A stretch of 64,000 bases of DNA from an uncultured Eubacteriales bacterium. Lineage in GTDB: Bacteria > Bacillota > Clostridia > Lachnospirales > Cellulosilyticaceae. Each line of letters opens with the position of its first letter. Positions within the stretch are counted from its first letter, which is position 1. Of the stretch, positions 1 to 8,803 are shown piece by piece. The translations under genes were made by a program, and so were the position numbers. Where the stretch lies: contig URVM01000001.1 in NCBI GenBank assembly GCA_900551325.1, forward strand, positions 372,001-436,000, in the 5' to 3' direction. Under the pieces are notes generated by a model. It saw only the letters and a program-made list of their open reading frames with translations. It was not told where the DNA came from and searched no databases.

Positions 1-503
1 ACGTATATAAAACGCCCTGTATCTGCTACTATTCCAATATAAAGTGCTTCCCTTCCTTTACGTTCTATTTGAAGACTTCCTTCACTTTCTAAAAGCAAAT
101 CAAGAAGCATTAAACTTGTAGCTGCATAATTTGTATCTACCCATGATAAGTTTGCAAACTCTTCTCCAAAAGGATGATGATGGTCTATCTTAATAAGATA
201 ACCACATGCTTTATAACTTTCATCATCTACACGGTGAGCATCTCCTACATCTAGTATAATACCTAGACACTTCTCATCAATTGTTACACTACTTGGATCA
301 TCCATAGTCCCTATATACTCTAAATCTGGTTCATGTTTACCCATAAGGTATACTGTTTTTCCCGGGAAACTTCTTTCTATCATATTTTTTAGACCTACTT
401 GTGCACCATAAGAATCTGGATCTGGATAAACATGTCTATATAGGGCTATCTTATCATATTCTTTGATTTTATTAATAATACTTAATATGAGTTCCTTTTT
501 CAT
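1..503 (-). CDS. DHH-family phosphoesterase (NrnA/YtqI-like), 3' part outside window
   Basis: Minus-strand reading frame starting at the ATG at 503 and still open at base 1, so only about 167 N-terminal residues are visible. The protein begins MKKELILSIINKIKEYDKIA and then shows RHVYPDPDSYGAQ (first metal-binding motif of DHH phosphoesterases) and KIDHHHPFGEEF (the DHH motif), followed by WVDTNYAAT. In this family two metal ions hydrolyse short oligoribonucleotides or 3'-phosphoadenosine phosphate in the cytosol. A GGGAG Shine-Dalgarno lies about 9 bases before the ATG. The DHHA1 substrate-binding domain would lie outside the window, so nanoRNase cannot be separated from other DHH hydrolases (RecJ-like, c-di-AMP hydrolase) with certainty. 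The motif layout fits NrnA best. Confidence 0.8.
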   Translation of the reverse strand, partial: MKKELILSIINKIKEYDKIALYRHVYPDPDSYGAQVGLKNMIERSFPGKTVYLMGKHEPDLEYIGTMDDPSSVTIDEKCLGIILDVGDAHRVDDESYKACGYLIKIDHHHPFGEEFANLSWVDTNYAATSLMLLDLLLESEGSLQIERKGREALYIGIVADTGRFIY

Positions 504-588
504 TTATTTTTCTCCCTTATATGATTATTATCTTATTCTATAATCAATAGATTTATTTAAATCTTGCTATGTGGTTGTATAAATTCAC

Positions 589-644
589 TCTATAGATTAG
601 CTCTATAATTCATTCTATAAATTAGTTCTATAAGAAAGTCTATA
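589..644. repeat. Short tandem array, five TCTATA units every 12-13 bp
   Basis: TCTATA occurs at 589, 602, 614, 627 and 639, giving spacings of 13, 12, 13 and 12 bp, with partly conserved flanks (ATTAG/ATTAGT). It lies upstream of the DHH gene and downstream of the terminator of the sugar-binding lipoprotein gene. It could be decayed tandem repeats or repeated operator half-sites; nothing in the sequence decides. Confidence 0.5.
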
Positions 645-658
645 TTATGTTTAACACC

Positions 659-698
659 TTTTAAATAAATAGGAAAGGCCTTTCCTATTTATTTAAAA
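659..698. repeat. Perfect 40-bp palindrome (20-bp arms, no loop)
   Basis: The sequence centred between 678 and 679 is a perfect inverted repeat with core AGGAAAGGCCTTTCCT. It abuts the terminator hairpin of the sugar-binding lipoprotein gene. It may be a second, bidirectional terminator or a cruciform-forming site; with no unpaired loop bases it is less usual than a normal terminator. Confidence 0.7.
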
Positions 699-731
699 AG
701 TCACTCTATAATCATATAGAGTGACCTTTTT
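695..731 (-). terminator. Intrinsic terminator of the sugar ABC operon
   Basis: An 11-bp stem (700-710 with 715-725) and a 4-base loop are followed on the minus strand by a run of T. It sits 18 bases after the stop codon of the solute-binding protein gene, the last gene of the operon. Confidence 0.85.
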
Positions 732-748
732 ATAGGAACTATTTGAAA

Positions 749-2101
749 CTATTGACGTTGAATAGATGTTCCAACTTCTGATACAGTTTCTTCAATAAAT
801 GTATTCATATCTGCAATATTACCATTAATATATGCTTCAAACTTTTCTTGGATTGTGTTACGAGCAGATTGAGCATTATTAATAGCTGGTGTATAGTAAG
901 CATACTCTAATGCAATTTGAGCTACTGGATATACTTGTGCATATGGTAAACTTGGATCAGCTAACACATTTTTAACTGTGTCTGTTTCTGCTGCTGATTT
1001 ACGTACTGGAAGGTAACCTGTTTCTGTTGCAAATTTAGCTGTATTTTCTGTACTAGTAGCAAATTTGATGAATTCATATGCTGCATATTGTTCTTTTAAT
1101 GATACATCGTTTGTAATAAATAATGAACCACCTTGTTGAATAACAGCTTTTTCTTTACCTTCAAAGTAAGCTGGTTCTACAACTGCTAATTCAAATTGAC
1201 CATTTGTTTCAAGGAATGATGCACCTGCAGTTGAACCTTGGTACATTAAAATTTGTTGGTTAGAGAATGGTCCTGATAAGTATCCATCTTCACCTGGTGT
1301 ACGGAAGTAACCGTTTTGAACTTGTTCTTTATAGAAATCCATAAATGTTCTAACCCATTCATTATCTACATTGATTGTTCCATCAAGCTCTACGAAGTTC
1401 ATACCATCCATTTTAAGTGTTGAAATGAAACCATTTGATCCACTATCATATCCAAAACCTGGGATACCAAGTTGTTCTTTAGCTGCTTTTGATACTTCAG
1501 CTAATTTTTCCATTGTCATACCTTGAATATCTTCTAATGTATAACCTAATTTTTCAAGTAAAGTTTTATTTACATAGATAACTTCTGTTGATTTTGTAAG
1601 AGGCATACCATAAAGTTTACCATCCCATTGTGATACTTCAGCAACAAAAGGTGCGATAAAGTCATTTTCAAGTTCTGGTAAAATACCTACTTCTGGATGA
1701 GTTGCGAAAGCACCCATATCGTAAATATCACCTTTTTCAATTAAACCTGTTGCAAGGTCTGGGTATACGTTAATAATTGCTGGTAAAGTATTTGATTGCT
1801 CAGCAGCAATTACTTTTTTGTTCATATCTACAATTTTACCTTGAGATACAGCATTTACTGTAATATTCATAGTATTTGTTGCATTAAACTCATCAATAAT
1901 TGCTTGAAGAGCTTCTTGTTGTTTACCTGACATATAGTGCCACATTTCAATTGTAGTAGGCTCTGTCATGTCTGGTAATTCTACAACTACTGGCTCTGTA
2001 CCTGCATTCCCAGTATTTGGAGTTGTTTCACTTGAACAACCTGTTAATGCAGAAACAGCCATAAGTGCTGCCATAGCAGATGCGAATACTTTTGTTTTCA
2101 T
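749..2101 (-). CDS. Sugar ABC transporter solute-binding lipoprotein (CUT1 family)
   Basis: A 450-residue extracellular binding protein, cluster 1 (UgpB/MalE type), that would capture a sugar or glycerol-phosphate type ligand and hand it to the two adjacent permeases. The N terminus has a lysine-rich start, a hydrophobic segment and the lipobox LTGC, so it should be a lipoprotein on the outer face of the membrane. The mature part has typical binding-protein features (IEMWHYMSG, then KLYGMPLTKSTEVIYVNKTLL, and later YAAYEFIKFAT). An upstream in-frame GTG at 2110 is part of the GAGGTG Shine-Dalgarno, so I place the start at the ATG at 2101. It is the last gene of a four-gene operon, which allows separate abundance control. 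The ligand cannot be read from the sequence. Confidence 0.9.
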   Translation of the reverse strand: MKTKVFASAMAALMAVSALTGCSSETTPNTGNAGTEPVVVELPDMTEPTTIEMWHYMSGKQQEALQAIIDEFNATNTMNITVNAVSQGKIVDMNKKVIAAEQSNTLPAIINVYPDLATGLIEKGDIYDMGAFATHPEVGILPELENDFIAPFVAEVSQWDGKLYGMPLTKSTEVIYVNKTLLEKLGYTLEDIQGMTMEKLAEVSKAAKEQLGIPGFGYDSGSNGFISTLKMDGMNFVELDGTINVDNEWVRTFMDFYKEQVQNGYFRTPGEDGYLSGPFSNQQILMYQGSTAGASFLETNGQFELAVVEPAYFEGKEKAVIQQGGSLFITNDVSLKEQYAAYEFIKFATSTENTAKFATETGYLPVRKSAAETDTVKNVLADPSLPYAQVYPVAQIALEYAYYTPAINNAQSARNTIQEKFEAYINGNIADMNTFIEETVSEVGTSIQRQ

Positions 2102-2157
2102 TTGTTTCACCTCATAATAAGTTTGTTTAATACCATTTATATAAATTTATATAAATT

Positions 2158-2985
2158 TTATCCTTTAATACCACCTATGGAAATACCACTCATAATCTTC
2201 TTATGAAGGAAGATATAAGCAATCATAACTGGTAATGTAATAATAGTAGAAGCTGCCATTAATAATTCATAACGATTTCCTGCATCTGATTGGAAGGCAG
2301 TAAGTCCATTTGAAAGTAATCGCATGTTCTCTTTATTTGTTACAAGAAGTGGCCATAAAAATGAATTCCATGAGTTAATGCCTACAAGGATACAAATTGT
2401 AATAATTGATCCCTTTGCCATAGGCACCATAATACGCCATAAGAATTTCCAATCATTAGCTCCATCTACTTTAGCTGCAAAGTAAAGTTGCTTTGGAATC
2501 TTAAGGAAGAATTCTCTTAACATATAAATATAAAGCACGTTTGCCATATATGGTACAACTAATGCTTGATAGGTATCCATCCATTTTAAAGCAGAAATTG
2601 TCTTGAAGTTTGTAATAATTAATACTTCGCCTGGAATCATCATAGATGCTAAAAAGAGTGAGAAGATTAAATCTCTTCCTTTAAACTCTAAATGTGAAAA
2701 GGCAAAAGCTGATAAGATTGCAATAATAACTGAACTTACAATACTTAAAGCCGTTACTATAAGTGTATTAACGAAATATCTTGCAAATGGTGCCATAGAC
2801 ATAGCCACGCTATAGTTGTCCCACATAAACTCACTTGGAACAATGGTAGGTGGTGTTTGTATAACTTCAAATCCTGACTTTAATGAGGACGCTATCATCC
2901 AGTAAAATGGGAATAATGTTACAATAGCAAAGATTGTAAGTAGAAAATATTTGAGTGCTACTTTTATGTTCATTTTCTTCTCCAT
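2158..2985 (-). CDS. Sugar ABC transporter permease, MalG/UgpE type
   Basis: A 275-residue inner-membrane permease with about six hydrophobic segments, starting with a membrane anchor at residues 12-32. The cytoplasmic EAA loop that docks on the ATPase is present as AAKVDGANDWKFLWRIMVP, around residues 170-190. Length and C terminus (SGISIGGIKG) are typical of the MalG-type subunit of CUT1 importers. It follows the MalF-type permease by 12 bases and precedes the binding-protein gene, all in one direction. A GGAG Shine-Dalgarno precedes the ATG. Confidence 0.9.
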   Translation of the reverse strand: MEKKMNIKVALKYFLLTIFAIVTLFPFYWMIASSLKSGFEVIQTPPTIVPSEFMWDNYSVAMSMAPFARYFVNTLIVTALSIVSSVIIAILSAFAFSHLEFKGRDLIFSLFLASMMIPGEVLIITNFKTISALKWMDTYQALVVPYMANVLYIYMLREFFLKIPKQLYFAAKVDGANDWKFLWRIMVPMAKGSIITICILVGINSWNSFLWPLLVTNKENMRLLSNGLTAFQSDAGNRYELLMAASTIITLPVMIAYIFLHKKIMSGISIGGIKG

Positions 2986-2997
2986 AGCGTTCTCCTT

Positions 2998-3876
2998 TTA
3001 ATAATGAACTTTATTATTCGCAATTGTTCTTTGAATAAGTGTTACAGTTAAAATAATAATGAGTAAGACAACTGCTGCGGCAAAGGCAAGTGGGAAGTCT
3101 TGGTCTCCATAAAATCTATCAATAATATACATTACTACTGATGATACACGACCGTTAAGTGTACGACCGTTAAATAAAACGAATATCTCTGTATATACTT
3201 TAAATCCTGCAATTAAGCTAATAATATAAGTGTACAAAATAATAGGAGATACTAATGGAATTGTAATCTTTCTAAAGATTGTACGATTTGTAGCTTGGTC
3301 GATTTTAGCTGCTTGATAATACTGTGGATTAATAGAGGCAATACCTGTTGTTAAAATAAGGGTATTAAATGCTAAGCTTTTCCACACTGAAAATATAATT
3401 AAAGCTGGCATGGCCCAGTTAGGATCTGTAAGCCAGTTAATTGGATTAATTCCTACTAAACCTAATAAATAATTGATAATACCATATTCACTATTGAATA
3501 ACCATGACCATACAACACCAATAGCTACAAGACTAGTTACATATGGTAAGAAATAAATACTTTGGAAAATACCTTTCATCTTCTCATTTTTTAAATTTGC
3601 AAGTGCATTAGCAAGTAGTAATGAAAGGCTTACTGATAAAAGTGGTACAATTGCAGCATAAACTACTGTATTAATAAGGGATTGTATAAACCTTTTATCT
3701 TTAAATAAATAGCTATAACTACCAAAACCAAAAGAATAACCCACTGCTTTTGTTTCATCAAAACTAAATACAATGGCATTAATAATAGGGTAAAAAACAA
3801 ATACGCCTAAAACTACAATGGCTGGTAATAAATATAAATAACCTTTATAACCTACCGTTCCTTTTTTATTTAGCAT
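2998..3876 (-). CDS. Sugar ABC transporter permease, MalF/UgpA type
   Basis: A 292-residue permease with six predicted membrane spans and the EAA loop AAKIDQATNRTIFRKITIP near residues 185-205. It forms a heterodimer with the MalG-type permease to make the transmembrane channel. Its start (ATGCTAAATAAA) overlaps the 3' end of the upstream ATPase gene by 7 bases, which suggests translational coupling. Its Shine-Dalgarno, GAGGAG, lies inside the ATPase coding region. It lacks the long N-terminal extension of enterobacterial MalF, as is usual in Bacillota. Confidence 0.9.
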   Translation of the reverse strand: MLNKKGTVGYKGYLYLLPAIVVLGVFVFYPIINAIVFSFDETKAVGYSFGFGSYSYLFKDKRFIQSLINTVVYAAIVPLLSVSLSLLLANALANLKNEKMKGIFQSIYFLPYVTSLVAIGVVWSWLFNSEYGIINYLLGLVGINPINWLTDPNWAMPALIIFSVWKSLAFNTLILTTGIASINPQYYQAAKIDQATNRTIFRKITIPLVSPIILYTYIISLIAGFKVYTEIFVLFNGRTLNGRVSSVVMYIIDRFYGDQDFPLAFAAAVVLLIIILTVTLIQRTIANNKVHY

Positions 3877-4913
3877 TTTGTAATGAACTCCTCTGTCTCA
3901 GTATCAAATACATAGGCTTTACCAACCTTAGGTCTTACTTTAAGTGTTGTTCCTTCTGCGATCATAAACTCTTTATCTACAAGCATCTTAAATGTTTCAC
4001 CTTTATAGCCTAATGTAAGAAGTCTTTCACGTCCTAAAACTTCTACTGTCTCAACAACTGTTTCAAATCCTTCTTCACTCACTTCCATATCTTCTGCTCT
4101 AAAACCTAAGTCAATAGATTTCTTATTTGTTGGAAGACCAGTAAATTTACAGTTATCTATATTTGCAGTACCTTCATTAATGTTCAGTCTAATAAAGTTC
4201 ATAGCTGGGCTACCAATGAATGATGCAACAAATTTATTGCATGGGTTCATATAAATCTCTGTTGGTGTAGATACTTGTTGGATTTTACCATCTTTCATTA
4301 AGATAATTTGGTCAGAAATACTCATTGCTTCTTCTTGATCATGTGTAACAAAGATTGCAGTTACACCTGTTTCTTGTTGGATACGACGAATTTCTTGACG
4401 TGTTTCTACACGAAGCTTAGTATCTAAGTTTGATAGAGGTTCATCAAGTAAAAGGTTATCTGGTTTCTTTGCAAGAGCACGTGCAATGGCAACACGTTGT
4501 TGTTGTCCACCTGAAAGTTGTCCTGGCTTACGATCAAGTAAACCTTCTATTTTAACAATTTTAGCAACTTCCACTACACGTTTTTCTGCATCTTCTTTAT
4601 TCCACTTTAAGTTTTTAAGAGGGAATAAAATATTTTCTCTAATTGTCATATGTGGATAAAGAGCATAGTTTTGGAATACAAGACCAATGCCTAGTTTTTC
4701 TGGTTCTAGACCTGTTACATCTCTTTCTCCAAAATAGATTTTTCCACTTGTAGGTTTATGAATTCCACTAATTGTGAAAAGTGTTGTAGACTTTCCACAT
4801 CCAGATGGCCCAAGTAATGAAATGAGCTTACCCTTTGGAATCTGAATGGTTACATCATTGATTGCAGTAAAATCACCAAATCTCACTACTAGATTTTCTA
4901 GTCTAATTCCCAT
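3870..4913 (-). CDS. Sugar ABC transporter ATP-binding protein, MsmX/UgpC type
   Basis: A 347-residue ATPase energising a CUT1 sugar importer. Walker A is GPSGCGKST, the Q-loop is VFQNYALYP, the ABC signature is LSGGQQQRVAIARAL, Walker B is NLLLDEPLSNLD and the switch His is in FVTHDQEE. The C-terminal third is the regulatory OB-type domain seen in MalK/MsmX. An ATG at 4928 lies in the Shine-Dalgarno region (ATGAGGTGC), so I place the start at 4913, 7 bases after GAGGTG. In many Bacillota a single MsmX serves several importers; here the ATPase is the first gene of its own operon, ahead of the permeases, which is less common and suggests a dedicated system. Confidence 0.92.
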   Translation of the reverse strand: MGIRLENLVVRFGDFTAINDVTIQIPKGKLISLLGPSGCGKSTTLFTISGIHKPTSGKIYFGERDVTGLEPEKLGIGLVFQNYALYPHMTIRENILFPLKNLKWNKEDAEKRVVEVAKIVKIEGLLDRKPGQLSGGQQQRVAIARALAKKPDNLLLDEPLSNLDTKLRVETRQEIRRIQQETGVTAIFVTHDQEEAMSISDQIILMKDGKIQQVSTPTEIYMNPCNKFVASFIGSPAMNFIRLNINEGTANIDNCKFTGLPTNKKSIDLGFRAEDMEVSEEGFETVVETVEVLGRERLLTLGYKGETFKMLVDKEFMIAEGTTLKVRPKVGKAYVFDTETEEFITKC

Positions 4914-4998
4914 TAATTTGCACCTCATCTTTGTAATGTTGTCTAATTTTATATTGGCTTCATGCTAATTGACATAAGTTATCATCTTACAGTTTTTT

Positions 4999-5027
4999 AT
5001 ATTAATGTATGGTTTATTTAAAGTCAA
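4999..5027 (-). promoter_or_regulatory. SigmaA-type promoter of the sugar ABC operon
   Basis: On the minus strand TTGACT (5022-5027) is followed after exactly 17 bases by TAATAT (4999-5004), about 85 bases before the ATPase start. Nothing else in 4914-5154 stands out except AT-rich sequence; I see no clear catabolite-responsive element. Confidence 0.6.
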
Positions 5028-5154
5028 TCACTTGGTAAATAATGATATAATTTGAATTTGAATACATTTTTATTTAATTTAATTCACTTTTATTTTTATT
5101 CATTATATTTTTTTGTTAAATTTATCTTTACTTCTTTCTAGAGATGACAAAAAT

Positions 5155-5190
5155 AAAAACGTGCAACTCTATATATTTTGCACGTTTTTA
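5155..5190 (-). terminator. Intrinsic terminator of rnr
   Basis: Stem AAACGTGCAA / TTGCACGTTT with a U-rich tail on the minus strand, about 32 bases after the rnr stop codon. It separates rnr from the sugar ABC operon. Confidence 0.85.
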
Positions 5191-5221
5191 CCTTACTTAT
5201 TCATTTTTACAATTGTTATTA

Positions 5222-7399
5222 TTATAAATTATTCATGTCAAATTCTTCTTCTTCATCTTCTTCTGCAAATCTAAAATCTACTGTACGTGTTAGACGATTT
5301 GTATTTAGTACTTCTACCTTTACTGTATCACCTAATCTATAGATTTTCTTTGTATGCTCTCCAACCCATCTATGACCTGCCTCGTCATATACATAGTAGT
5401 CATCATCCATTTCACTTACGTGAACTAGACCTTCAACAGTATTTGGAAGTTCTACATATACTCCCCATGAGGTTGTACCAGTAATAACCCCTTCAAAGAT
5501 TTCTCCAATAAAGTCTTCCATGTATTCAGCTTTCTTAAGCTTAATTGTTTCTCTTTCAGCTTCTTCTGCTCTTCTTTCTCTAAGTGAAGATTGCTTAGCT
5601 ACTGTATCTACATGATCAAACATCTTCTGTTCTTTTTCACCTTGCATCTTACCATGTAAGTTGTATTTAATAATACGGTGAATTTGAAGATCTGGATAAC
5701 GTCTAATTGGAGATGTGAAGTGACAGTAATATTTAGCAGCAAGACCAAAGTGTCCTGTACATTCTCCACTATATCTAGCTTGCTTCATAGAACGAAGTAG
5801 TAAACGACTAATAATATTTTCTTCTGGTGTATCTTCTATTTCCTCTAAGATTCTTTGCATATCTTTAGGATGAGTCTTTGTTTGCCCCTTCATAGTGTAG
5901 CCAAAGTTATTTAAGAACTCACTAAGTGCTGCAATTTTTTCTGGGTCTGGATCTTCATGAGTACGATATACAAAAGGCTTTTCTTGCCAGAAATAATCTT
6001 CTGCTATAGTTTCGTTACATAGAAGCATGAATTCTTCTATAATACGTGTAGCTACGTTTCTATCATATGGCTTAATATCTATAGGATGGCCTTGTCTATC
6101 CAAGATTACTTTCGTTTCTTCAAAATCAAAGTCTACTGCACCACGCTTCATACGTTTATTTCTAAGAATTCCTGCTAATTCTTCCATAGTTTCAAACATT
6201 GGTACAAAGTCTTTGTATCTACTAATTAACGCTTCATCATGATCCATTAAAATTTTCTTCACCTGTGTATAGCTCATACGTTCATCAATCTTAATAACTG
6301 TTTCTGCAATTTGATGACTTTGAACGTTTCCATTAGCATCTACTTCCATGATACAGCTAAGTGCTAGTCTATCTACACCTGCATTTAATGAACAAATACC
6401 ATTACTTAATTTGTGAGGAAGCATAGGTATTACACGGTCAACTAAGTAAATACTTGTCCCTCTTTCTAAAGCTTCCTTATCAAGTGGTGATTTTTCTGTT
6501 ACATAGTGAGTAACGTCTGCAATGTGAACACCTAATTCAAATCTACCATTATCTAATTTACGAATAGAAATAGCATCATCTAAGTCCTTTGCATCTTCCC
6601 CATCTATAGTTACCATAGGCACATGTCTTAAATCCATACGCCCTCTTTTATCTTTATCACTTACTTCACTTGGCACATCTTCAATTTCTTTCATCACTTC
6701 ATCTGGAAACTCAGTAGGTAAATCAAATTGATAAATGATTGAAAGTATATCTACACCTGGGTCATTCATATGTCCTAAGATAGATACAACCTTACCTTCA
6801 GGATTACGTTTTTCTTCAGCCCAATCAATAATCTCTACTAATACTTTATGTCCTGTTACAGCACCTTTAGAATATTTCTTTGGTATGAAAATATCCCTTG
6901 CATATTTACTTTCATCTGCTACTACAAAGCCGAAGTTCTGACTTTCTTCATAGGTACCTACAATACATTGTGGACCTCTTTCTATAATCTTAATAACTTC
7001 GCCTTCAATACGCTTATCGCCTACAGCAGGTTTCGTAATACGGCACATAACTGTATCTTTATGAAGTGCCCCGTTAACACTAGAAGCAGGAATAAATATG
7101 TCTTTTTCCTCTCCTTCTACAGTAACAAATCCAAAACCTTTTGCATGACCAGTAAATACACCTGTTACAAGATTTAAAGTTTTTGGTAATACAAACTTAC
7201 CTCTTTTATTACGAAGAAGTTTACCTTCTTGAATGAGTTCATCTAAAATTCTTTCTAATATAGGTCTATCTGCTGGAGATACATGAAAGAACATCATAAA
7301 TTCTTTTATTTTTAAAGGTTGATATTGTGGTAATTGGATAAATTCTAATATTTTTTGTTTACGCGTTTCATATAGCGTATCATAATCTTTCTTTGACAC
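5222..7399 (-). CDS. rnr: Ribonuclease R
   Basis: A 725-residue 3'-to-5' exoribonuclease that degrades structured RNA. Order of domains: N-terminal winged helix (residues 1-70), cold-shock/OB domains (about 70-230), the RNB catalytic domain with GEDAKDLDDAIS near residues 267-278 whose aspartates bind the catalytic metals, and a C-terminal S1 domain (about 630-715, from FEGVITGTTSWGVYVEL) ending in an acidic tail. The start is a GTG at 7399, with AGAGGTG upstream. In many Firmicutes rnr sits between secG and smpB-ssrA. Here it follows secG with a kinase-like gene between, but no smpB or tmRNA lies downstream; a terminator and the ABC operon come next. Confidence 0.95.
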   Translation of the reverse strand: MSKKDYDTLYETRKQKILEFIQLPQYQPLKIKEFMMFFHVSPADRPILERILDELIQEGKLLRNKRGKFVLPKTLNLVTGVFTGHAKGFGFVTVEGEEKDIFIPASSVNGALHKDTVMCRITKPAVGDKRIEGEVIKIIERGPQCIVGTYEESQNFGFVVADESKYARDIFIPKKYSKGAVTGHKVLVEIIDWAEEKRNPEGKVVSILGHMNDPGVDILSIIYQFDLPTEFPDEVMKEIEDVPSEVSDKDKRGRMDLRHVPMVTIDGEDAKDLDDAISIRKLDNGRFELGVHIADVTHYVTEKSPLDKEALERGTSIYLVDRVIPMLPHKLSNGICSLNAGVDRLALSCIMEVDANGNVQSHQIAETVIKIDERMSYTQVKKILMDHDEALISRYKDFVPMFETMEELAGILRNKRMKRGAVDFDFEETKVILDRQGHPIDIKPYDRNVATRIIEEFMLLCNETIAEDYFWQEKPFVYRTHEDPDPEKIAALSEFLNNFGYTMKGQTKTHPKDMQRILEEIEDTPEENIISRLLLRSMKQARYSGECTGHFGLAAKYYCHFTSPIRRYPDLQIHRIIKYNLHGKMQGEKEQKMFDHVDTVAKQSSLRERRAEEAERETIKLKKAEYMEDFIGEIFEGVITGTTSWGVYVELPNTVEGLVHVSEMDDDYYVYDEAGHRWVGEHTKKIYRLGDTVKVEVLNTNRLTRTVDFRFAEEDEEEEFDMNNL

Positions 7400-7562
7400 T
7401 TAAGTCACCTCTTCCATATTGCTTTAAAGCTTATTATATCTTATTTTTAACATCTATACTAATTTTTATTACAATCCATTAAGCAAAATTAAAATTAATT
7501 GTATAAATCGCTCCTTTTATCATTATAAATTTTCTTATATAGTGATTTCCTCTATAAAAATA

Positions 7563-7594
7563 TAAAAGAGGGAATTTGTTATATTCCCTCTTAA
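7563..7594 (-). terminator. Intrinsic terminator of the cytidylate-kinase-like gene
   Basis: Stem AAGAGGGAAT / ATTCCCTCTT with a short loop, just after the stop codon at 7604, with T-rich sequence beyond on the minus strand. Confidence 0.8.
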
Positions 7595-7603
7595 GCACAT
7601 ATA

Positions 7604-8236
7604 TTAAAGATCTCCATACTTCATTTGAACATAGGTTTGTATAAGCTTAACTGTATTTTCAATCCCTAATTCACCTGTATTAATAGTTAGGTCGTATTGG
7701 GAAGCATCTTTCCATTTCAGTCCACTATAATTTGTATAGTAGTTTGAACGTTCTTTATCTACCCTTTTCATTTCTTTTTCAATATTAACTGTGTTTGTAA
7801 AGTGATATACATCTTGTATCATTGCCTTTTTAAAATCTTTACTTGCATGTAAAAAGACAGATACTTTTCTTGGATGTGCTGATAAAATAACATTGGCACA
7901 TCTTCCAATAATTACGCATGATGTTTCATTTGCCATCTTCTCGATTAAGTTAGCTTGTGTCACATATAAATCATTATTTGTTATACTATAAAAATAGCAC
8001 GGGATAGTCATACCATGATAACTTCCCATATTAATACTAGACATTTGCCAAATAGATGGTGCTTTTTCATCAAATTCTTTTAAATGTTCTTCTTTAATCC
8101 CCATTAGCTTTGCTGCTTCACTTAAAATTAAACGATCTACAAATTTCATTTGGAGAGCTTCGGCCAATTTTTCACCAACTAACCTCCCACCGCTTCCAAA
8201 CTCCCTGTTAATGGTAATCGCTATTGGTTCTTGCAT
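7604..8236 (-). CDS. Cytidylate kinase-like family protein
   Basis: A 210-residue P-loop protein of the cytidylate-kinase-like family (AAK6-like nucleotide kinase fold). The N terminus carries ITINREFGSGGRLVGEKLA, a glycine-rich P-loop variant with the GSGG core. A later IIGRCANVIL resembles the second conserved strand of these kinases and RVDKERSNYY the lid arginines. It is not the canonical Cmk, which is usually fused or adjacent to other genes and somewhat longer. The substrate is unknown. A GGAGG Shine-Dalgarno precedes the ATG. It stands as a single gene between secG and rnr, with a terminator after it. Confidence 0.85.
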   Translation of the reverse strand: MQEPIAITINREFGSGGRLVGEKLAEALQMKFVDRLILSEAAKLMGIKEEHLKEFDEKAPSIWQMSSINMGSYHGMTIPCYFYSITNNDLYVTQANLIEKMANETSCVIIGRCANVILSAHPRKVSVFLHASKDFKKAMIQDVYHFTNTVNIEKEMKRVDKERSNYYTNYSGLKWKDASQYDLTINTGELGIENTVKLIQTYVQMKYGDL

Positions 8237-8429
8237 ACTAACCCCTCCACTCTAAATAAACCCTTTATTCTATTTCTGTAAAAACCTATAATATTTTAAA
8301 TTATAGTATAATATATTATACAGTAATTTAAGACTTTTCGCACCTAATTTATAAAATTATCTTCTATTCGCCAACTTTCATCGCTCATGATGCTTTAATT
8401 TATCGTTATATATTACTTCTACCTAAGCA

Positions 8430-8455
8430 AAAAAACTTCCCTAACGGGAAGTTTT
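8430..8455 (-). terminator. Intrinsic terminator of secG
   Basis: Stem AACTTCCC / GGGAAGTT with a 4-base loop, followed by seven T on the minus strand; it starts 18 bases after the secG stop codon. Confidence 0.85.
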
Positions 8456-8472
8456 CTATAAAATACCTGTTA

Positions 8473-8709
8473 TTACATAAGTGTTAATACTATGGCTAAT
8501 ACTACGAAAATACCTGCTGTAATTTTAGTCCATCTCTCAAATTTACCTTCTAAAGTGTGTTTCTTATTTTTGTTCCAATAGCTTTCTTGGTTTGTAGCAA
8601 AAGCTGAGCCAAGACCAGCTGATTTACCTTCTTGAAGTAATACTACAACAATAATTGCAAGTGCCGCTAGTACATAAATACCTGTAAGAGCTGTTTTTAA
8701 AATTTCCAC
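8473..8709 (-). CDS. secG: Preprotein translocase subunit SecG
   Basis: A 78-residue two-span membrane protein, the small subunit of the SecYEG channel. The first span is at residues 6-26, then the conserved cytoplasmic loop LLQEGKSAGLGSAF, and the second span is at residues 62-78. The start is GTG at 8709 with a near-perfect AAGGAGG seven bases upstream. Unlike the common eno-secG-rnr string, secG is about 5.7 kb away from eno here and has its own promoter and terminator, so it is a monocistronic unit. Confidence 0.95.
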   Translation of the reverse strand: MEILKTALTGIYVLAALAIIVVVLLQEGKSAGLGSAFATNQESYWNKNKKHTLEGKFERWTKITAGIFVVLAIVLTLM

Positions 8710-8752
8710 GGCTTTGCCTCCTTCTTACCTTCATACGTTTTTCACTTATTCT

Positions 8753-8781
8753 ATCATAGCATAGGCTTGTTTAAATTGCAA
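8753..8781 (-). promoter_or_regulatory. Promoter of secG
   Basis: TTGCAA (8776-8781), a 17-base spacer and TATGAT (8753-8758) on the minus strand, ending about 43 bases before the GTG start of secG. Confidence 0.6.
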
Positions 8782-8803
8782 TAAATGATATATCACGCTT
8801 TTC

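Noticed and set aside
4929..5221. smpB and tmRNA (ssrA) downstream of rnr
   Set aside because: They follow secG-rnr in many Firmicutes, but this gap holds only a terminator and a promoter; no CCA end, TG-rich tRNA-like fold or resume ORF is visible.
8306..8321. 16-bp palindrome GTATAATATATTATAC upstream of the cytidylate-kinase-like gene as operator
   Set aside because: Composed only of AT-rich bases apart from the end pair and expected by chance in such DNA; no regulator nearby.
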